Assembly: GCA_938041455.1 (NCBI GenBank)
Contig: CALITO010000008.1
Location: 297,965-361,964 of the forward strand
Origin: an uncultured bacterium
GTDB lineage: Bacteria > Armatimonadota > JACIXR01
Direction of reading: 5' to 3'
DNA length: 64,000 nt
Positions 1 through 9,175 of the stretch are shown piece by piece (the stretch's first letter is position 1; the number at the start of each line of letters is the position of its first letter). The notes below the pieces were generated by a model. That model saw only the letters and a list, made by a program, of their open reading frames with translations. It had not been told where the DNA came from and made no database searches. A program made the translations under genes and the position numbers.

Positions 1-1383
1 GCCTCCCTTCAGGAGCTCGCCATTCTCTATTTGCTCTGAGGAAAGGAACCTGTATTGGAGTCCGATATCTTCAACGAGCCGGACGAAGCCATCCCTTGCC
101 TTAGCAAAGCGGGAATGCACCCTCTCATAGGAGGAGAACCTCCGTGGCCAAGTATCACCGTCTTCACGGGAATCGAACATCCAATGGGCACGGATGCTCG
201 CCTGAGAGTAATGGATGGCAATGGGGTCAACGATTGGGTGTAGCTGGAAAATGGTGGTGGCTACCGACTTTATCTCCTTGATTATCTTGGCCAATTCCCT
301 ACCTCTCTCTGTTATTGGCATATCCTTCTTTTCTTTCTCAATACATCTTGAGTGCTCATCATCCCAGATGAGACATCCTTTATCGCCGTGGAGTAAAAGC
401 CACCATAACTTCCTTCGGATGCGGTTATAATCCGTGCCGAAAACAGTGCTTATGATAGGAGCATTTTGGGGGAAGAAGGAGCGAAATATCTCCCTGCTAT
501 TGCAGATGTCGTAGGGCTCAACCCAATCCAAAACTTTTGAGAGAAGGTAGAGGTTATAGCCTCCCCAGGCGCTCGGCATCTGGGTGCCTTCTATCCCTAC
601 CGGGGTTGAGGGGTCAATTTGGCGAATGATTTGACGCATCCTATCCAGTGTAGAGGCGAATGTGATGTCCATAAATTCCCTATGGTCCGCCCAGGGAGCG
701 TAGTTCTCTAATCTCCCCTCCGCTAAAGCCTTCCTTTCCCGTTCCTTTATCTCATAAGTAGTCATAGGTTCAACCTCATCCCAGTGGGAAAAGTTCGTAT
801 CCCATTCTCTATTGAGGTTTTCAATTGAGCGGTAGAGGGTTTTTAGCCATTCACGAAAAACCCGGAGTGTATGCGGGGAGAAGCAGTAATCCATTGGATT
901 AGCAAAGAAGCCCAGGGAGGGTTCATCGCGAAGGTCGTAGAGAAGAGGTTGATAAGGAGCGTAAATGGAGACCAGCTCCTTGAGTTCCTTCTCTGCTTTC
1001 TCCCAATAGGTGGGATCATGGAAGCAGGGTTTACGGACGAGGAAACGTTTATCTCGGGTGGAGATATAGGCTTTGAAATCCTCGTCATAGAGAACTTGTC
1101 TACTGTGAAGAAAGCAAAGTTCAAAGACAAGGTTCTCCACATAGAAGCCAAAATTTTGTTCTATGAAAGGCTTAGGGTCCCTTCCTCTAAAGCACTCTTC
1201 AGCTGTGAATCCCAACTCTTGAAGACGCTCTATCCAGAGAGGGAAGTTCTTCACATCTCCTGTGCTCCACATAATAACCTGGTAGTTATCCCATCCCCGC
1301 CATTCTTCGGAGTGGGCAGGCGAAAGGATACATACCAGAAAATAGGTGAGAATTCCCGAACTCCAAAACAAAAATTTTTTCAC
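1..1383 (-). CDS. Secreted GH42-like glycoside hydrolase (partial, runs off left edge)
   Basis: The frame is open from a GTG at 1383 to the left edge, so 461 codons are present and the C-terminus is missing. Residues 1-24 form a signal peptide (MKKFLFWSS, then a hydrophobic run ending near SPAHS), so the product is exported. A GH42 beta-galactosidase-type TIM barrel is suggested by LYDLRDEPS around residues 148-156 (E154 is the candidate acid/base) followed by LNREWDTNFSHWDEV around 190-204, a stretch typical of GH42 enzymes. The GTG overlaps the upstream TGA as GTGA, so translation is probably coupled to the preceding secreted protein. I infer extracellular glycan hydrolysis; the substrate and the exact clan GH-A family cannot be settled from this part. 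Confidence 0.75.
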   Translation of the reverse strand, partial: MKKFLFWSSGILTYFLVCILSPAHSEEWRGWDNYQVIMWSTGDVKNFPLWIERLQELGFTAEECFRGRDPKPFIEQNFGFYVENLVFELCFLHSRQVLYDEDFKAYISTRDKRFLVRKPCFHDPTYWEKAEKELKELVSIYAPYQPLLYDLRDEPSLGFFANPMDYCFSPHTLRVFREWLKTLYRSIENLNREWDTNFSHWDEVEPMTTYEIKERERKALAEGRLENYAPWADHREFMDITFASTLDRMRQIIRQIDPSTPVGIEGTQMPSAWGGYNLYLLSKVLDWVEPYDICNSREIFRSFFPQNAPIISTVFGTDYNRIRRKLWWLLLHGDKGCLIWDDEHSRCIEKEKKDMPITERGRELAKIIKEIKSVATTIFQLHPIVDPIAIHYSQASIRAHWMFDSREDGDTWPRRFSSYERVHSRFAKARDGFVRLVEDIGLQYRFLSSEQIENGELLKGG

Positions 1384-2144
1384 AGCCGTATTATATAGCT
1401 TGCCTTAAAGGTTTGGAATTCCTGGGGACTTCCATCCATAAAACCAAAGAAGAAAACGAGGTTACCATTCCCTCCGTCAAAGAGGAAGATATTCTGAGCC
1501 TGGGGTTGAGAATAGATTTTCTCTATACGCAATTTGCCCCATTGGGTTAAAATCCAGATAAAGGGTTCCTCAAGACTCAAGGGTTCGTCCCGAGATTGCC
1601 AACACCTATCTACCACATTTCCCATATCCTCAGAGATAAGACCGTCAAAACTATTCACCAACCACTGCTTTGCGGAAGGTATTGCAAACACCTGGGCTAA
1701 AAATGCTGATACTTTCCTCGGCGAGCCTTCAAATTTAAGTTCTACATCGACCCCCAGTAGAGCCTCCCTTCCTACTTTGTATTTCACTATGTATCTTATA
1801 GGTTCGTCCATCTTAACTCCTCCTGCCTTCAACTCCCCTTCTCCTACGGCGATCAGAGCGTCTTTCATCCTCTCAATTTTTAAACGGCCTTCCTTCTCCT
1901 CCTTACTACCTATATATCCCTTTGGATATATTCCCCAATCAGTATAAATATGAAAATCGCTCAGGATAACAACTCCTTTTTTATCTTCTAATCTATCCAT
2001 CAACCACCCCTTTCCCTTGGAAAGGTAGAGCGTGAAATATTCGTTTCCTACGGCTGTTTCATTTTCTCCTTCCTTAACCCATACTCCCTGTGCCGCAACT
2101 GTGTAGACAATCGTGAGCAGATAGAGGTAAATCGTCCTTCTCAT
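1380..2144 (-). CDS. Secreted single-module protein related to the C-terminus of the GH13-like neighbour
   Basis: A 254-residue protein with a signal peptide (MRRTIYLYLLTIVYTVAAQG) and no recognised catalytic domain. Its sequence resembles the two C-terminal modules of the upstream 1397-residue protein: KQWLVNSFDG here against ERWLVNAFEG there, SAFLAQ against VAFLAQ, and the end segment LVFFFGFMDG against IVLFFAFMDG. It therefore looks like a free-standing copy of that beta-rich module. The ATG overlaps the upstream TGA (ATGA) and its own TGA overlaps the next GTG, so three genes form a translationally coupled set. A carbohydrate-binding or scaffold role at the cell exterior is inference; no family name is assigned. 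Confidence 0.7.
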   Translation of the reverse strand: MRRTIYLYLLTIVYTVAAQGVWVKEGENETAVGNEYFTLYLSKGKGWLMDRLEDKKGVVILSDFHIYTDWGIYPKGYIGSKEEKEGRLKIERMKDALIAVGEGELKAGGVKMDEPIRYIVKYKVGREALLGVDVELKFEGSPRKVSAFLAQVFAIPSAKQWLVNSFDGLISEDMGNVVDRCWQSRDEPLSLEEPFIWILTQWGKLRIEKIYSQPQAQNIFLFDGGNGNLVFFFGFMDGSPQEFQTFKASYIIRL

Positions 2145-5100
2145 CTCTTGAATACCCCCATATCATAATTGAATTCATACCATCTGGGCTCTATCTTCGT
2201 CTCTCCATCCATAAAGGCGAAGAATAGCACTATGTTTCCCCCTCCCAAATTATAAAGGAAAAGATTTCCTCCATCGGGTATTTCCACATTCTTAAAACTC
2301 GCTTTTTCCTTTTCTCCCACTAACTCTACATCCGCTACTTTTATTCTGCGGTTTTTGCTTTCCCAAACTCTTTCCTTTTCAGAGAGAGAAATCTCTTCAC
2401 CATTGACCAAGCAAGAGGTTATGCCTTCAAAGTCGAGCCTTTGAGCGAGGAAAGCCACGGTCTTTCTCTCTGTAAAAGGTCTCACCGCAACCTTTGTTTT
2501 TATATAAGGGGATGCCTCATTGAATTCGTATCTCGTTTGATACTCCACCAGGGGGCGAGCAACTTCATTCCATCCACTGTTGCCCTCTCGTAGAAAGCTG
2601 TGGGTGGCTATTAAGATTTTGCTTTTCTCCTTTGTTAATTTAACCTCCGCCTCGGGGTCGTTGTCGGAAGTTGCCACGAGTGGGAATGCTTTACCAAGAG
2701 AATCATAATATTCCCCATATATCCCTTTGTCTGAATATATCTCCGCTTTCTTCAACAAACTACCTCTTTTGCTGATAATACTGTTGACCTGTCCATTTCT
2801 TCTCCCTAAAAAAGCTTTATAAAGCGATGTCTCTACCTTGTAATCTGCTCCATCACATATTATTTTGGGCATCTCTTTCTCTTCCTTGACCAGTGGCAAT
2901 TTGCCTCTGCCCACAAACAAGGAATATGCCATCTCATATCTTTCGCCGGGGGTAATTCTCCAACTCCCTTTTCCATCAGCCATAGCGAGAAGAAGATGGA
3001 AACCCTCATCTTCTATTCTCTCCCTAATATATATGTTTTCGGGCAAGGCGTAGAAGGGAGGAAGTAGGATAGCAAGGTATTCGTCCTTGCGAAATACACA
3101 AATTAGAGGAAAGTAAGGATTAAGGGGATAGCGATTGGCCTCGTAGAGATAAGGAATATGCCAATACCTACTTCCCTTCGCTTCTCTAAAATGACGGACT
3201 ATAAAATCGTCATAGAGCACTCCCTCAAAGGCGTTTACTAACCAGCGCTCCACTCCCCTGATCTTAAACCAATACCTTAGTTCCCCTCTGACCACCCCTA
3301 CATTTTCCTTAGGTGAAAGGCGAAGTCTGACATCTATCCTGTTGCTCCTATCAAACACATATTCAATTCCTAAGCTTGCCCACTTACCTTCCCCTGCTAA
3401 CCTTAAAAGTAGTTTTTCTCTTTCCCTTTCCATTTCCTCCTTCATTATAATCTCACTCGCTTTTAAACGTTCCCCCATCCCTAATCTTCTTCTCCCTTCT
3501 TCCCATTCCACAATTTCAACCCAATTTTCTCCTTCTTTAAGTGAGAGGTGTTTAAGCATTCCTCCTTTGGTATCAATAACAGCCTTATAAACATCGTTTT
3601 GAACGATTATTTCTCCTTCCTTCTTCTCATAGGTGGGCGGAACACCCTCTTCTTCATAGACCGTTTTAGTTTCTCCAGGAAGGGAGAATCCCTCTTTTGT
3701 TTCAAACTTTTTCTCCTTTCTTATCAATATAATTGCTGGAGAATAAGCCCCTATCCTCAATTTAACGATTAATTCCCCATTTTTTATCTCTCCCTGGATA
3801 TTCTTTCCTTCAAATGCCTCATACAAATACAGGGTCTTGAAAGTTGGGAGGTAATCCTTCCCCAAGTGGAGTTCCACATCCTTCTCCTCACCGCTCATAT
3901 TTATCGCTACAATTGCCATTTTATCCTCTAAAATCCTGAGGCAGGTAAAGATGTCTCTCTTGTCCGCTTGAACCGCCAGGTAATGCGCTTCTCCAAGGGA
4001 AAGTTCCTCCTGGGCTTTCCTTATTCCATAGAGCTTTTTGAGGAAGGGACCTCTTCCTACATCACCATCGTGATAGACCATAGGGGCGCCCTCTATGAGC
4101 GCACAGAGGGCAAGGAAGGCATTAAAAGTGCCGTTTCCATTTAATCCGGCAAATCGCACCGTATCGTGGCTTTCTACAAAGCGCATAAGTGTTGCCCCTT
4201 TGGGATAAGCGAACTTCTGATACTCCAGCCATTCCCGAAACCACCACAGCCATTCCTCCCTGTGATACCGGGAATAATTCTGAGAAATGAACATAAAGGG
4301 GAAGTCATAAACCACATCACTATATCGGAAAAACCAAGGCCCTGTTGCCTCAGGGAGTAGCATAATCTCGTCCTTGTATTTCCTCATTTCCTCTCTCACC
4401 TTAGCTAGGACTTGTAGTCCTCCCCAAAGTCCAGATAAAGTAGGGCGATGAGGGGAGCGAGTATCCCAATTAGCAGGACCTCCCCCAGCGCAGTCCACTC
4501 GATAACCATCTACATTAAGTTCTCTGACCCAGTAGGCGGCATGCTTCGCCATATAGTTTTGCCAGGCCTCGCTTGCATAATCACAGGATAGACAACCCCA
4601 CCAATATATCACTTTTCCCTCCCTGTCCCGCGATACCACCTCAGGCAATTCCTCCAAGAGACCCGATTCCTCACGGGGGCCATGGGGAATTAAATCGAAC
4701 AAAACCCTCAATCCCAACCTATGTGCCTCTTCTATAAATCTCCTGGCTGCTTCCACTCCGCCTAAACTCTCTTCTATCTTGTAGTAATCGGTTGGACCAT
4801 AAAGCCCGGGCCACACTGGGAGAAGCCAAAGAACATTGAAGCCCAAATCCGCTAAATGAGAAAGGTAACGAGTAAAATTGTCAAATCCTCCAACATCTTG
4901 TAGCCCGCTATCCATAGTTCCTCCCGGATAGGCGGAGTAAATTATCGCTTTCCTTGCCCAATCTGGTCTATCTAAGGGAGGTGTTAAGCCTATTATATCG
5001 TATATTTCCTGCTCCTTCTTCAAAGTTTCCTGTAGGGTTCCTTTGACGATCCTGATGACTTGTGTTCCTCCTTCCAACTCCTTTCTTTTCTCCAAAATAT

Positions 5101-6334
5101 CCTCAGCATATAGTGTATGCACTACATCCAATCCTTCTTTCTTTTCCCATACATAACTACCCGCTCCCTCGGTTTCTGAATAAAAGATGGTTAGAAAATT
5201 GAGATTCAATTCATCATTACGCAGAATCACGCAACGATTACTCGCCCAAGCATAATGGTCTTCCACAATTCTTCCTTCTTGGTCCATATTGTATTTAAGA
5301 GGGGGGAAATTCGAGGGGATGATATACCAGCAATTGTCTTTCTTGTCTATACTAACTCCACTAAGGGTGAAACGGAGTTCTCTCAAATGGGGGTTGTCTT
5401 CGCCTTTATAGATTATCTTCCCATCTCTTAATACCACATCGCTTTGGGGATAAATTGTATAACCGCTTTCTATAATCCAATCTCCTACCCCACTTCTTAA
5501 TAGGAGCTTTTTTCCCCTGCCTTCTTCTTTCAATTCGTAATTGATAAATTTGATAGGTTTTCTCAATTCCTCCCAATCCTCCTTTTTGATCAGGAAAACC
5601 GGCCCCTTTACTCCCCCTTCGCCACCTCTATCGTAGATGCGGATGCAAAATGTATTGTTCTGCCCGAATTTTATAAATCTTGCGGGAATGGTATAAAGCC
5701 GAGGTGCCTCCCACCAATTTGGCTTATCCTCGCCTGTATGTCCGATGAACTGGCCATTTAGATAAACCCAGTCGAAATCATCCACAGCTCCGATATAAAG
5801 AAGTAGATCCTTCCCCTCCCATTCCTTAGGAATCCTCGCTTTTCTTCTCAGGAAGGCGTAGCCATTATATGGTTCCCAGGAAGGCGAAGGCGAGGTGGGG
5901 AAAACTTGGTTATAGCCCAACTTCTCCCAAGTAGTTGGCAGGGGAAAATCATCCCATTTAGTATCATCATATTCCTCTTTATGCCATCCTTCTTGCAATC
6001 CCTTGTCCTCGGGGTCCAAAGAGAACTTCCATTTTCCTTCCAAGATTAAGCCCTTCCCCTTTACAACTTCCCTCAAAGCGGTTTTCTCTACAAGCCACTC
6101 TCCTTCAACCCGGATATCAAGGGGCGAAGGGACATTTCCATGTCCGATGATTTGCAGATTCAGAGGCTTGTAGAAAAGAGCGTGGAGGAACCCATTTTCC
6201 TTGGCGAAATGCAGGCTTATCTGAGAATTGCCAAAGATAATCTCCGAGGAAGTTTCTCTTATATATATCTCACTCCCTCCTAAGTTCAGGCAAAGTAGAA
6301 CGATAATACCAAAGGAAAACATCATCTTCTCCAT
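2141..6334 (-). CDS. Large secreted GH13-family (alpha-amylase-like) multidomain protein
   Basis: A 1397-residue exported protein. Residues 1-20 are a signal peptide. About 98-245 resemble a GH2-type sugar-binding jelly roll (VYLNGQFIGHTGEDKPNWWE). About 455-830 form a GH13 barrel: GYRVDCAGG carries the nucleophile Asp (about 613), LLPEATG the acid/base Glu (about 657) and VESHDTVRF the stabilising His-Asp (about 723). Residues about 900-1150 and 1155-1397 are two diverged copies of a beta-rich module also found alone in the next gene. ATG follows AAGGTGAG. It is read with the lipoprotein gene upstream (4-base gap) and overlaps the next gene by ATGA. The family fixes retaining alpha-glucan-type chemistry; the substrate is not known. 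The protein is much longer than ordinary amylases (450-700 residues). Confidence 0.82.
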   Translation of the reverse strand: MEKMMFSFGIIVLLCLNLGGSEIYIRETSSEIIFGNSQISLHFAKENGFLHALFYKPLNLQIIGHGNVPSPLDIRVEGEWLVEKTALREVVKGKGLILEGKWKFSLDPEDKGLQEGWHKEEYDDTKWDDFPLPTTWEKLGYNQVFPTSPSPSWEPYNGYAFLRRKARIPKEWEGKDLLLYIGAVDDFDWVYLNGQFIGHTGEDKPNWWEAPRLYTIPARFIKFGQNNTFCIRIYDRGGEGGVKGPVFLIKKEDWEELRKPIKFINYELKEEGRGKKLLLRSGVGDWIIESGYTIYPQSDVVLRDGKIIYKGEDNPHLRELRFTLSGVSIDKKDNCWYIIPSNFPPLKYNMDQEGRIVEDHYAWASNRCVILRNDELNLNFLTIFYSETEGAGSYVWEKKEGLDVVHTLYAEDILEKRKELEGGTQVIRIVKGTLQETLKKEQEIYDIIGLTPPLDRPDWARKAIIYSAYPGGTMDSGLQDVGGFDNFTRYLSHLADLGFNVLWLLPVWPGLYGPTDYYKIEESLGGVEAARRFIEEAHRLGLRVLFDLIPHGPREESGLLEELPEVVSRDREGKVIYWWGCLSCDYASEAWQNYMAKHAAYWVRELNVDGYRVDCAGGGPANWDTRSPHRPTLSGLWGGLQVLAKVREEMRKYKDEIMLLPEATGPWFFRYSDVVYDFPFMFISQNYSRYHREEWLWWFREWLEYQKFAYPKGATLMRFVESHDTVRFAGLNGNGTFNAFLALCALIEGAPMVYHDGDVGRGPFLKKLYGIRKAQEELSLGEAHYLAVQADKRDIFTCLRILEDKMAIVAINMSGEEKDVELHLGKDYLPTFKTLYLYEAFEGKNIQGEIKNGELIVKLRIGAYSPAIILIRKEKKFETKEGFSLPGETKTVYEEEGVPPTYEKKEGEIIVQNDVYKAVIDTKGGMLKHLSLKEGENWVEIVEWEEGRRRLGMGERLKASEIIMKEEMEREREKLLLRLAGEGKWASLGIEYVFDRSNRIDVRLRLSPKENVGVVRGELRYWFKIRGVERWLVNAFEGVLYDDFIVRHFREAKGSRYWHIPYLYEANRYPLNPYFPLICVFRKDEYLAILLPPFYALPENIYIRERIEDEGFHLLLAMADGKGSWRITPGERYEMAYSLFVGRGKLPLVKEEKEMPKIICDGADYKVETSLYKAFLGRRNGQVNSIISKRGSLLKKAEIYSDKGIYGEYYDSLGKAFPLVATSDNDPEAEVKLTKEKSKILIATHSFLREGNSGWNEVARPLVEYQTRYEFNEASPYIKTKVAVRPFTERKTVAFLAQRLDFEGITSCLVNGEEISLSEKERVWESKNRRIKVADVELVGEKEKASFKNVEIPDGGNLFLYNLGGGNIVLFFAFMDGETKIEPRWYEFNYDMGVFKR

Positions 6335-6338
6335 AATC

Positions 6339-7439
6339 TCACCTTCCCTGGATGCTTATCAATTCCTTATCAAGCTTCTGCCAATGTTGTTTTAGAAGTT
6401 CCATTTGTTTTCTATAAAACTTACGTGCTATATAGCCTTGCACCAAACCTCCAGCGGGCAAGGGATGAAAGAGTAACATCAAAATAATCCACAATCCGAA
6501 GCCACTCCCCGCCAGTATAACCCCTCTTCTCCAAAGGGGATGTCCTCTACCCTTTATAAGCCCTATCATACTCATAATTATCCCCGTTAACACAAGTAGG
6601 ATTCCTCCTATTACGATAACTCCTAATAGGCGAATAAGGCGGTATAGCCCTCCTATTGTCTCGCTCTCCAACTGCTCCGCCCATCGAGAGAACTCGTCTT
6701 TACCTTTATAGACTACCTCCCTTTCCTTTTCATTTACTGCCCAGCTTAAGAGGGAAAGACAAGCAGTATACTCGGGCTCCACACAAGAATAATCAATTAA
6801 GAACCTGGCAATTTCCCTCAGCGTTTCTTTTTCACCTATTTTAGCAACTATCTCTTCCCCCATCTTCCCCAAGTTATCCCATACCCACTTGAGGGAATAA
6901 TAACGGAGATTAACAGCGGGAAGAGGTTGTGCATTTCTCAAGGCGCTGAAGATAAGCGGAAGGGGAATTGGTTCCTTGTTTATCTTGGCCTTTTTAAGAT
7001 CTCCTTTTGCCTTGTCAACCTGTCCCATTTTCGAATAGGCATAAGCAGAAAGGAATAGAGAGAGGGGGTCTTCACCTTTGAGGTATTTCACTCCATCACC
7101 CCACTGCTTCTTCCTCATTGCTATTTCCCCCAAGACGATGGAAGCGAATTTTGTTTTGCTCGCCTCTAAATGGGGTTTAGCCTTTTCCCATTGGGGTGTA
7201 GGTTGCTGACCGATGTAAAAAAGAGCAAGGGTTTCCTCTAAAAAGGGGTCCCTTAGTTCCTTTGTTCCTTCTTCTAAAAGGGAAATGGTTCTCTCCGTAG
7301 GTACCCCCGTTTGGATGAAAAGCTGTATAGCATCCCTGACTTGTCTTAGTGCTTTGCTCTCAGGCGTTCTGGCACAACCGTGGAGGAAAAGTAAGAAGGG
7401 AACAAGGAAAAGTAAGGAAAGGCTTCGCTTGTTCTTCAT
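6339..7439 (-). CDS. Lipoprotein with repeat-like helical domain and two C-terminal membrane segments
   Basis: I do not recognise a named family. From ATG at 7439 the protein starts MKNKRSLSLL and has a lipobox LFLHGC (Cys22), so it should be a lipoprotein. The middle (about 30-230) is helical and TPR-like in character (ALFYIGQ, SAYAYSKMGQVDKAKGDL). Two hydrophobic segments follow near 270-290 and 310-330, then a basic tail. A TTG at 7478, 8 bases after the upstream stop and behind GAAGGG, would add 13 residues; I prefer the ATG because it gives a normal lipoprotein signal. It lies between the HDAC-like gene and the secreted GH13-like gene, so it may serve the envelope or export side of that cluster, but this is inference only. 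Confidence 0.6.
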   Translation of the reverse strand: MKNKRSLSLLFLVPFLLFLHGCARTPESKALRQVRDAIQLFIQTGVPTERTISLLEEGTKELRDPFLEETLALFYIGQQPTPQWEKAKPHLEASKTKFASIVLGEIAMRKKQWGDGVKYLKGEDPLSLFLSAYAYSKMGQVDKAKGDLKKAKINKEPIPLPLIFSALRNAQPLPAVNLRYYSLKWVWDNLGKMGEEIVAKIGEKETLREIARFLIDYSCVEPEYTACLSLLSWAVNEKEREVVYKGKDEFSRWAEQLESETIGGLYRLIRLLGVIVIGGILLVLTGIIMSMIGLIKGRGHPLWRRGVILAGSGFGLWIILMLLFHPLPAGGLVQGYIARKFYRKQMELLKQHWQKLDKELISIQGR

Positions 7440-7485
7440 CTTCGTTTTTATGGTAAGTTCCAACCTGTTGAGCGTCAATGCCCTT

Positions 7486-8520
7486 CTATCCTAAGGAGTG
7501 TAAGTCCTTTACCTCTACGATAACCTCGTTTACCTTTTGGCGAGTAGTATCATCAGCAATTCTCTCCCCTCTTTGAAGGGGAAAACGAATATCTAACAAT
7601 TCTCCTATAACCGCTTGAACACTGTTAAGAAGTCCTTCCAAATTATAACCACCTTCCAGAACGGCAAAAATACCCCCTTCACATAACTCTTCGTTAAGCT
7701 CTTTGAGTATTCTCGTCATCATTCCGTAACCATAGGGCGAAACAAACATCCCACCTATGGGGTCGGCAAAGTGAGCATCAAATCCTGCTGATACAGCTAT
7801 AAGGTCGGGCTGAAATCTATAAGCTATAGGAATAAGAACTTCCTCAAATACAGCTATATACTCCTCGTCACCACATCCCGCAGGCAAAGGAACATTTACT
7901 GTGTAGCCTTTTCCTTTCCCCTTCCCGGTTTCCTCCACCTTCCCTGTTCCTGGATACCAGGGAAACTGGTGAAGGGAGAAATAGAGGACACTTGGATCCT
8001 CGTAAAATATCTCCTGAGTGCCGTTTCCATGATGCAAATCCCAATCAACTACAAGGACCTTCTTCAATCCCCAGTGTTCTTGTCCATATCTTATGGCGCA
8101 GGCTATGTTGTTGAGAAGGCAGAATCCTGCTCCTCTACTTTGAGAGGCGTGATGTCCGGGAGGGCGTAGCAGAGCAAATGAATGGTCCCTCGCCTTCCAA
8201 GCTTGTTCAATTGCCCTCACTGCTCCACCTACCGCTAAGAGAGCGATGTCATAACTATTTGCCGAAACGAAAGTATCTTCATCAAGCCATCCACCCCCTA
8301 AAAAAGCGTAAGCCTTCAGCAAATTAATGTAGGATTTGGTATGCACTCTCAGGAGGACTTCTTCGTCTATCTCCAAAGGGTCAAGCCATTTTATCTCACC
8401 TGCAAAAGGTGAATTTTGAAGCCCCTTGACCAACACTGCCAACCTCTGGGGCGATTCAGGATGTTTTATCCCCTTGTTATGGAGAAGATAACGAGGGGAG
8501 TAAACAAGGGCAACACCCAC
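7486..8520 (-). CDS. Histone deacetylase/AcuC-family zinc amidohydrolase
   Basis: A 344-residue cytoplasmic enzyme of the arginase/deacetylase fold. Motifs in order: RPPGHHA (His123-His124, general base pair), DWDLHHGNGTQ (Asp161 and His163 as zinc ligands), SAGFDAH with the third ligand Asp248, and LEGGYN with the transition-state Tyr292. All catalytic residues of the family are present. The start is GTG with GAGAGGTG five bases upstream. It follows rpe by 4 bases and precedes the lipoprotein gene. Bacterial members include AcuC, acetylpolyamine amidohydrolases and unknown deacylases; the sequence alone does not tell which substrate is used. The position next to glycan genes could mean removal of acyl groups, but that is inference. 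Confidence 0.85.
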   Translation of the reverse strand: MGVALVYSPRYLLHNKGIKHPESPQRLAVLVKGLQNSPFAGEIKWLDPLEIDEEVLLRVHTKSYINLLKAYAFLGGGWLDEDTFVSANSYDIALLAVGGAVRAIEQAWKARDHSFALLRPPGHHASQSRGAGFCLLNNIACAIRYGQEHWGLKKVLVVDWDLHHGNGTQEIFYEDPSVLYFSLHQFPWYPGTGKVEETGKGKGKGYTVNVPLPAGCGDEEYIAVFEEVLIPIAYRFQPDLIAVSAGFDAHFADPIGGMFVSPYGYGMMTRILKELNEELCEGGIFAVLEGGYNLEGLLNSVQAVIGELLDIRFPLQRGERIADDTTRQKVNEVIVEVKDLHSLG

Positions 8521-8524
8521 ATTT

Positions 8525-9175
8525 TCACCTCTCCATTTTTCCCCTTAAGGATTTTATCGCTTTCAAGGGGTTTTCACTTTCGAAGACATATGAACCAACC
8601 ACTATTATAGACGCTCCTGCCTCACACACTTCCTTTACGGTTGCGAGGTTGATTCCTCCATCAACTGCTATCTTTATAGGTAGTCCTTTCTCCATAATGG
8701 TGTTTTTAGCCTTCTTTATCTTACCAATTGTGAAAGGCAAGAGTTTCTGTCCACCATAGCCAGGATTGACGGTTAATAGGAGAAGCACATCCATCAATTC
8801 CCAAATTTGCTCTAAAAAAATAATCGGTGTGGCGGGATTTAAGGCCACTCCCCCCTTCAAACCTTTATCCTTTATCCTCTCTAAAACCCTCGAGATGTGA
8901 GGGGTGCTTTCAATGTGAATATATATAACATCTGCTCCCGCCTCTGCAAATCTGTCAATGTATTTCTCGGGTTCTTCTACCATTAGGTGCACATAAAAAG
9001 GAAAGGAAAAGTGGCTTCGCAAAGCTTCCACAACTCCCATTCCCAAACCTATCTCAGGGACAAAGTGGCCATCCATTATATCAAAATGGAGAGAATCAAT
9101 CACATCCTTTACCTTCTCCACTTCTCCCCGTAAATTGCCCTGGTCTGCTGAGAGAAGAGATAGGGAAATCTCCAT
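8525..9175 (-). CDS. rpe: Ribulose-phosphate 3-epimerase
   Basis: A 216-residue TIM-barrel enzyme that interconverts ribulose 5-phosphate and xylulose 5-phosphate in the pentose phosphate pathway. Family motifs are in place: HFDIMDGHFVP (metal ligands His and Asp), YVHLMVEEP, LTVNPGYGGQ and VDGGIN with the phosphate-binding loop VVGSYVF. Length is normal. The ATG overlaps the stop of the PASTA pseudokinase gene by one base (TAATG). In Firmicutes rpe often follows prkC and rsgA; here rsgA is absent and rpe directly follows the kinase-like gene, which looks like a remnant of that order. Confidence 0.93.
   Translation of the reverse strand: MEISLSLLSADQGNLRGEVEKVKDVIDSLHFDIMDGHFVPEIGLGMGVVEALRSHFSFPFYVHLMVEEPEKYIDRFAEAGADVIYIHIESTPHISRVLERIKDKGLKGGVALNPATPIIFLEQIWELMDVLLLLTVNPGYGGQKLLPFTIGKIKKAKNTIMEKGLPIKIAVDGGINLATVKEVCEAGASIIVVGSYVFESENPLKAIKSLRGKMER

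Noticed and set aside
871..1398. Open frame of 175 codons on the plus strand
   Set aside because: It lies antisense to the GH42-like gene, whose frame stays open to the window edge and carries a signal peptide and family motifs; the plus-strand frame shows no family and no ribosome site.
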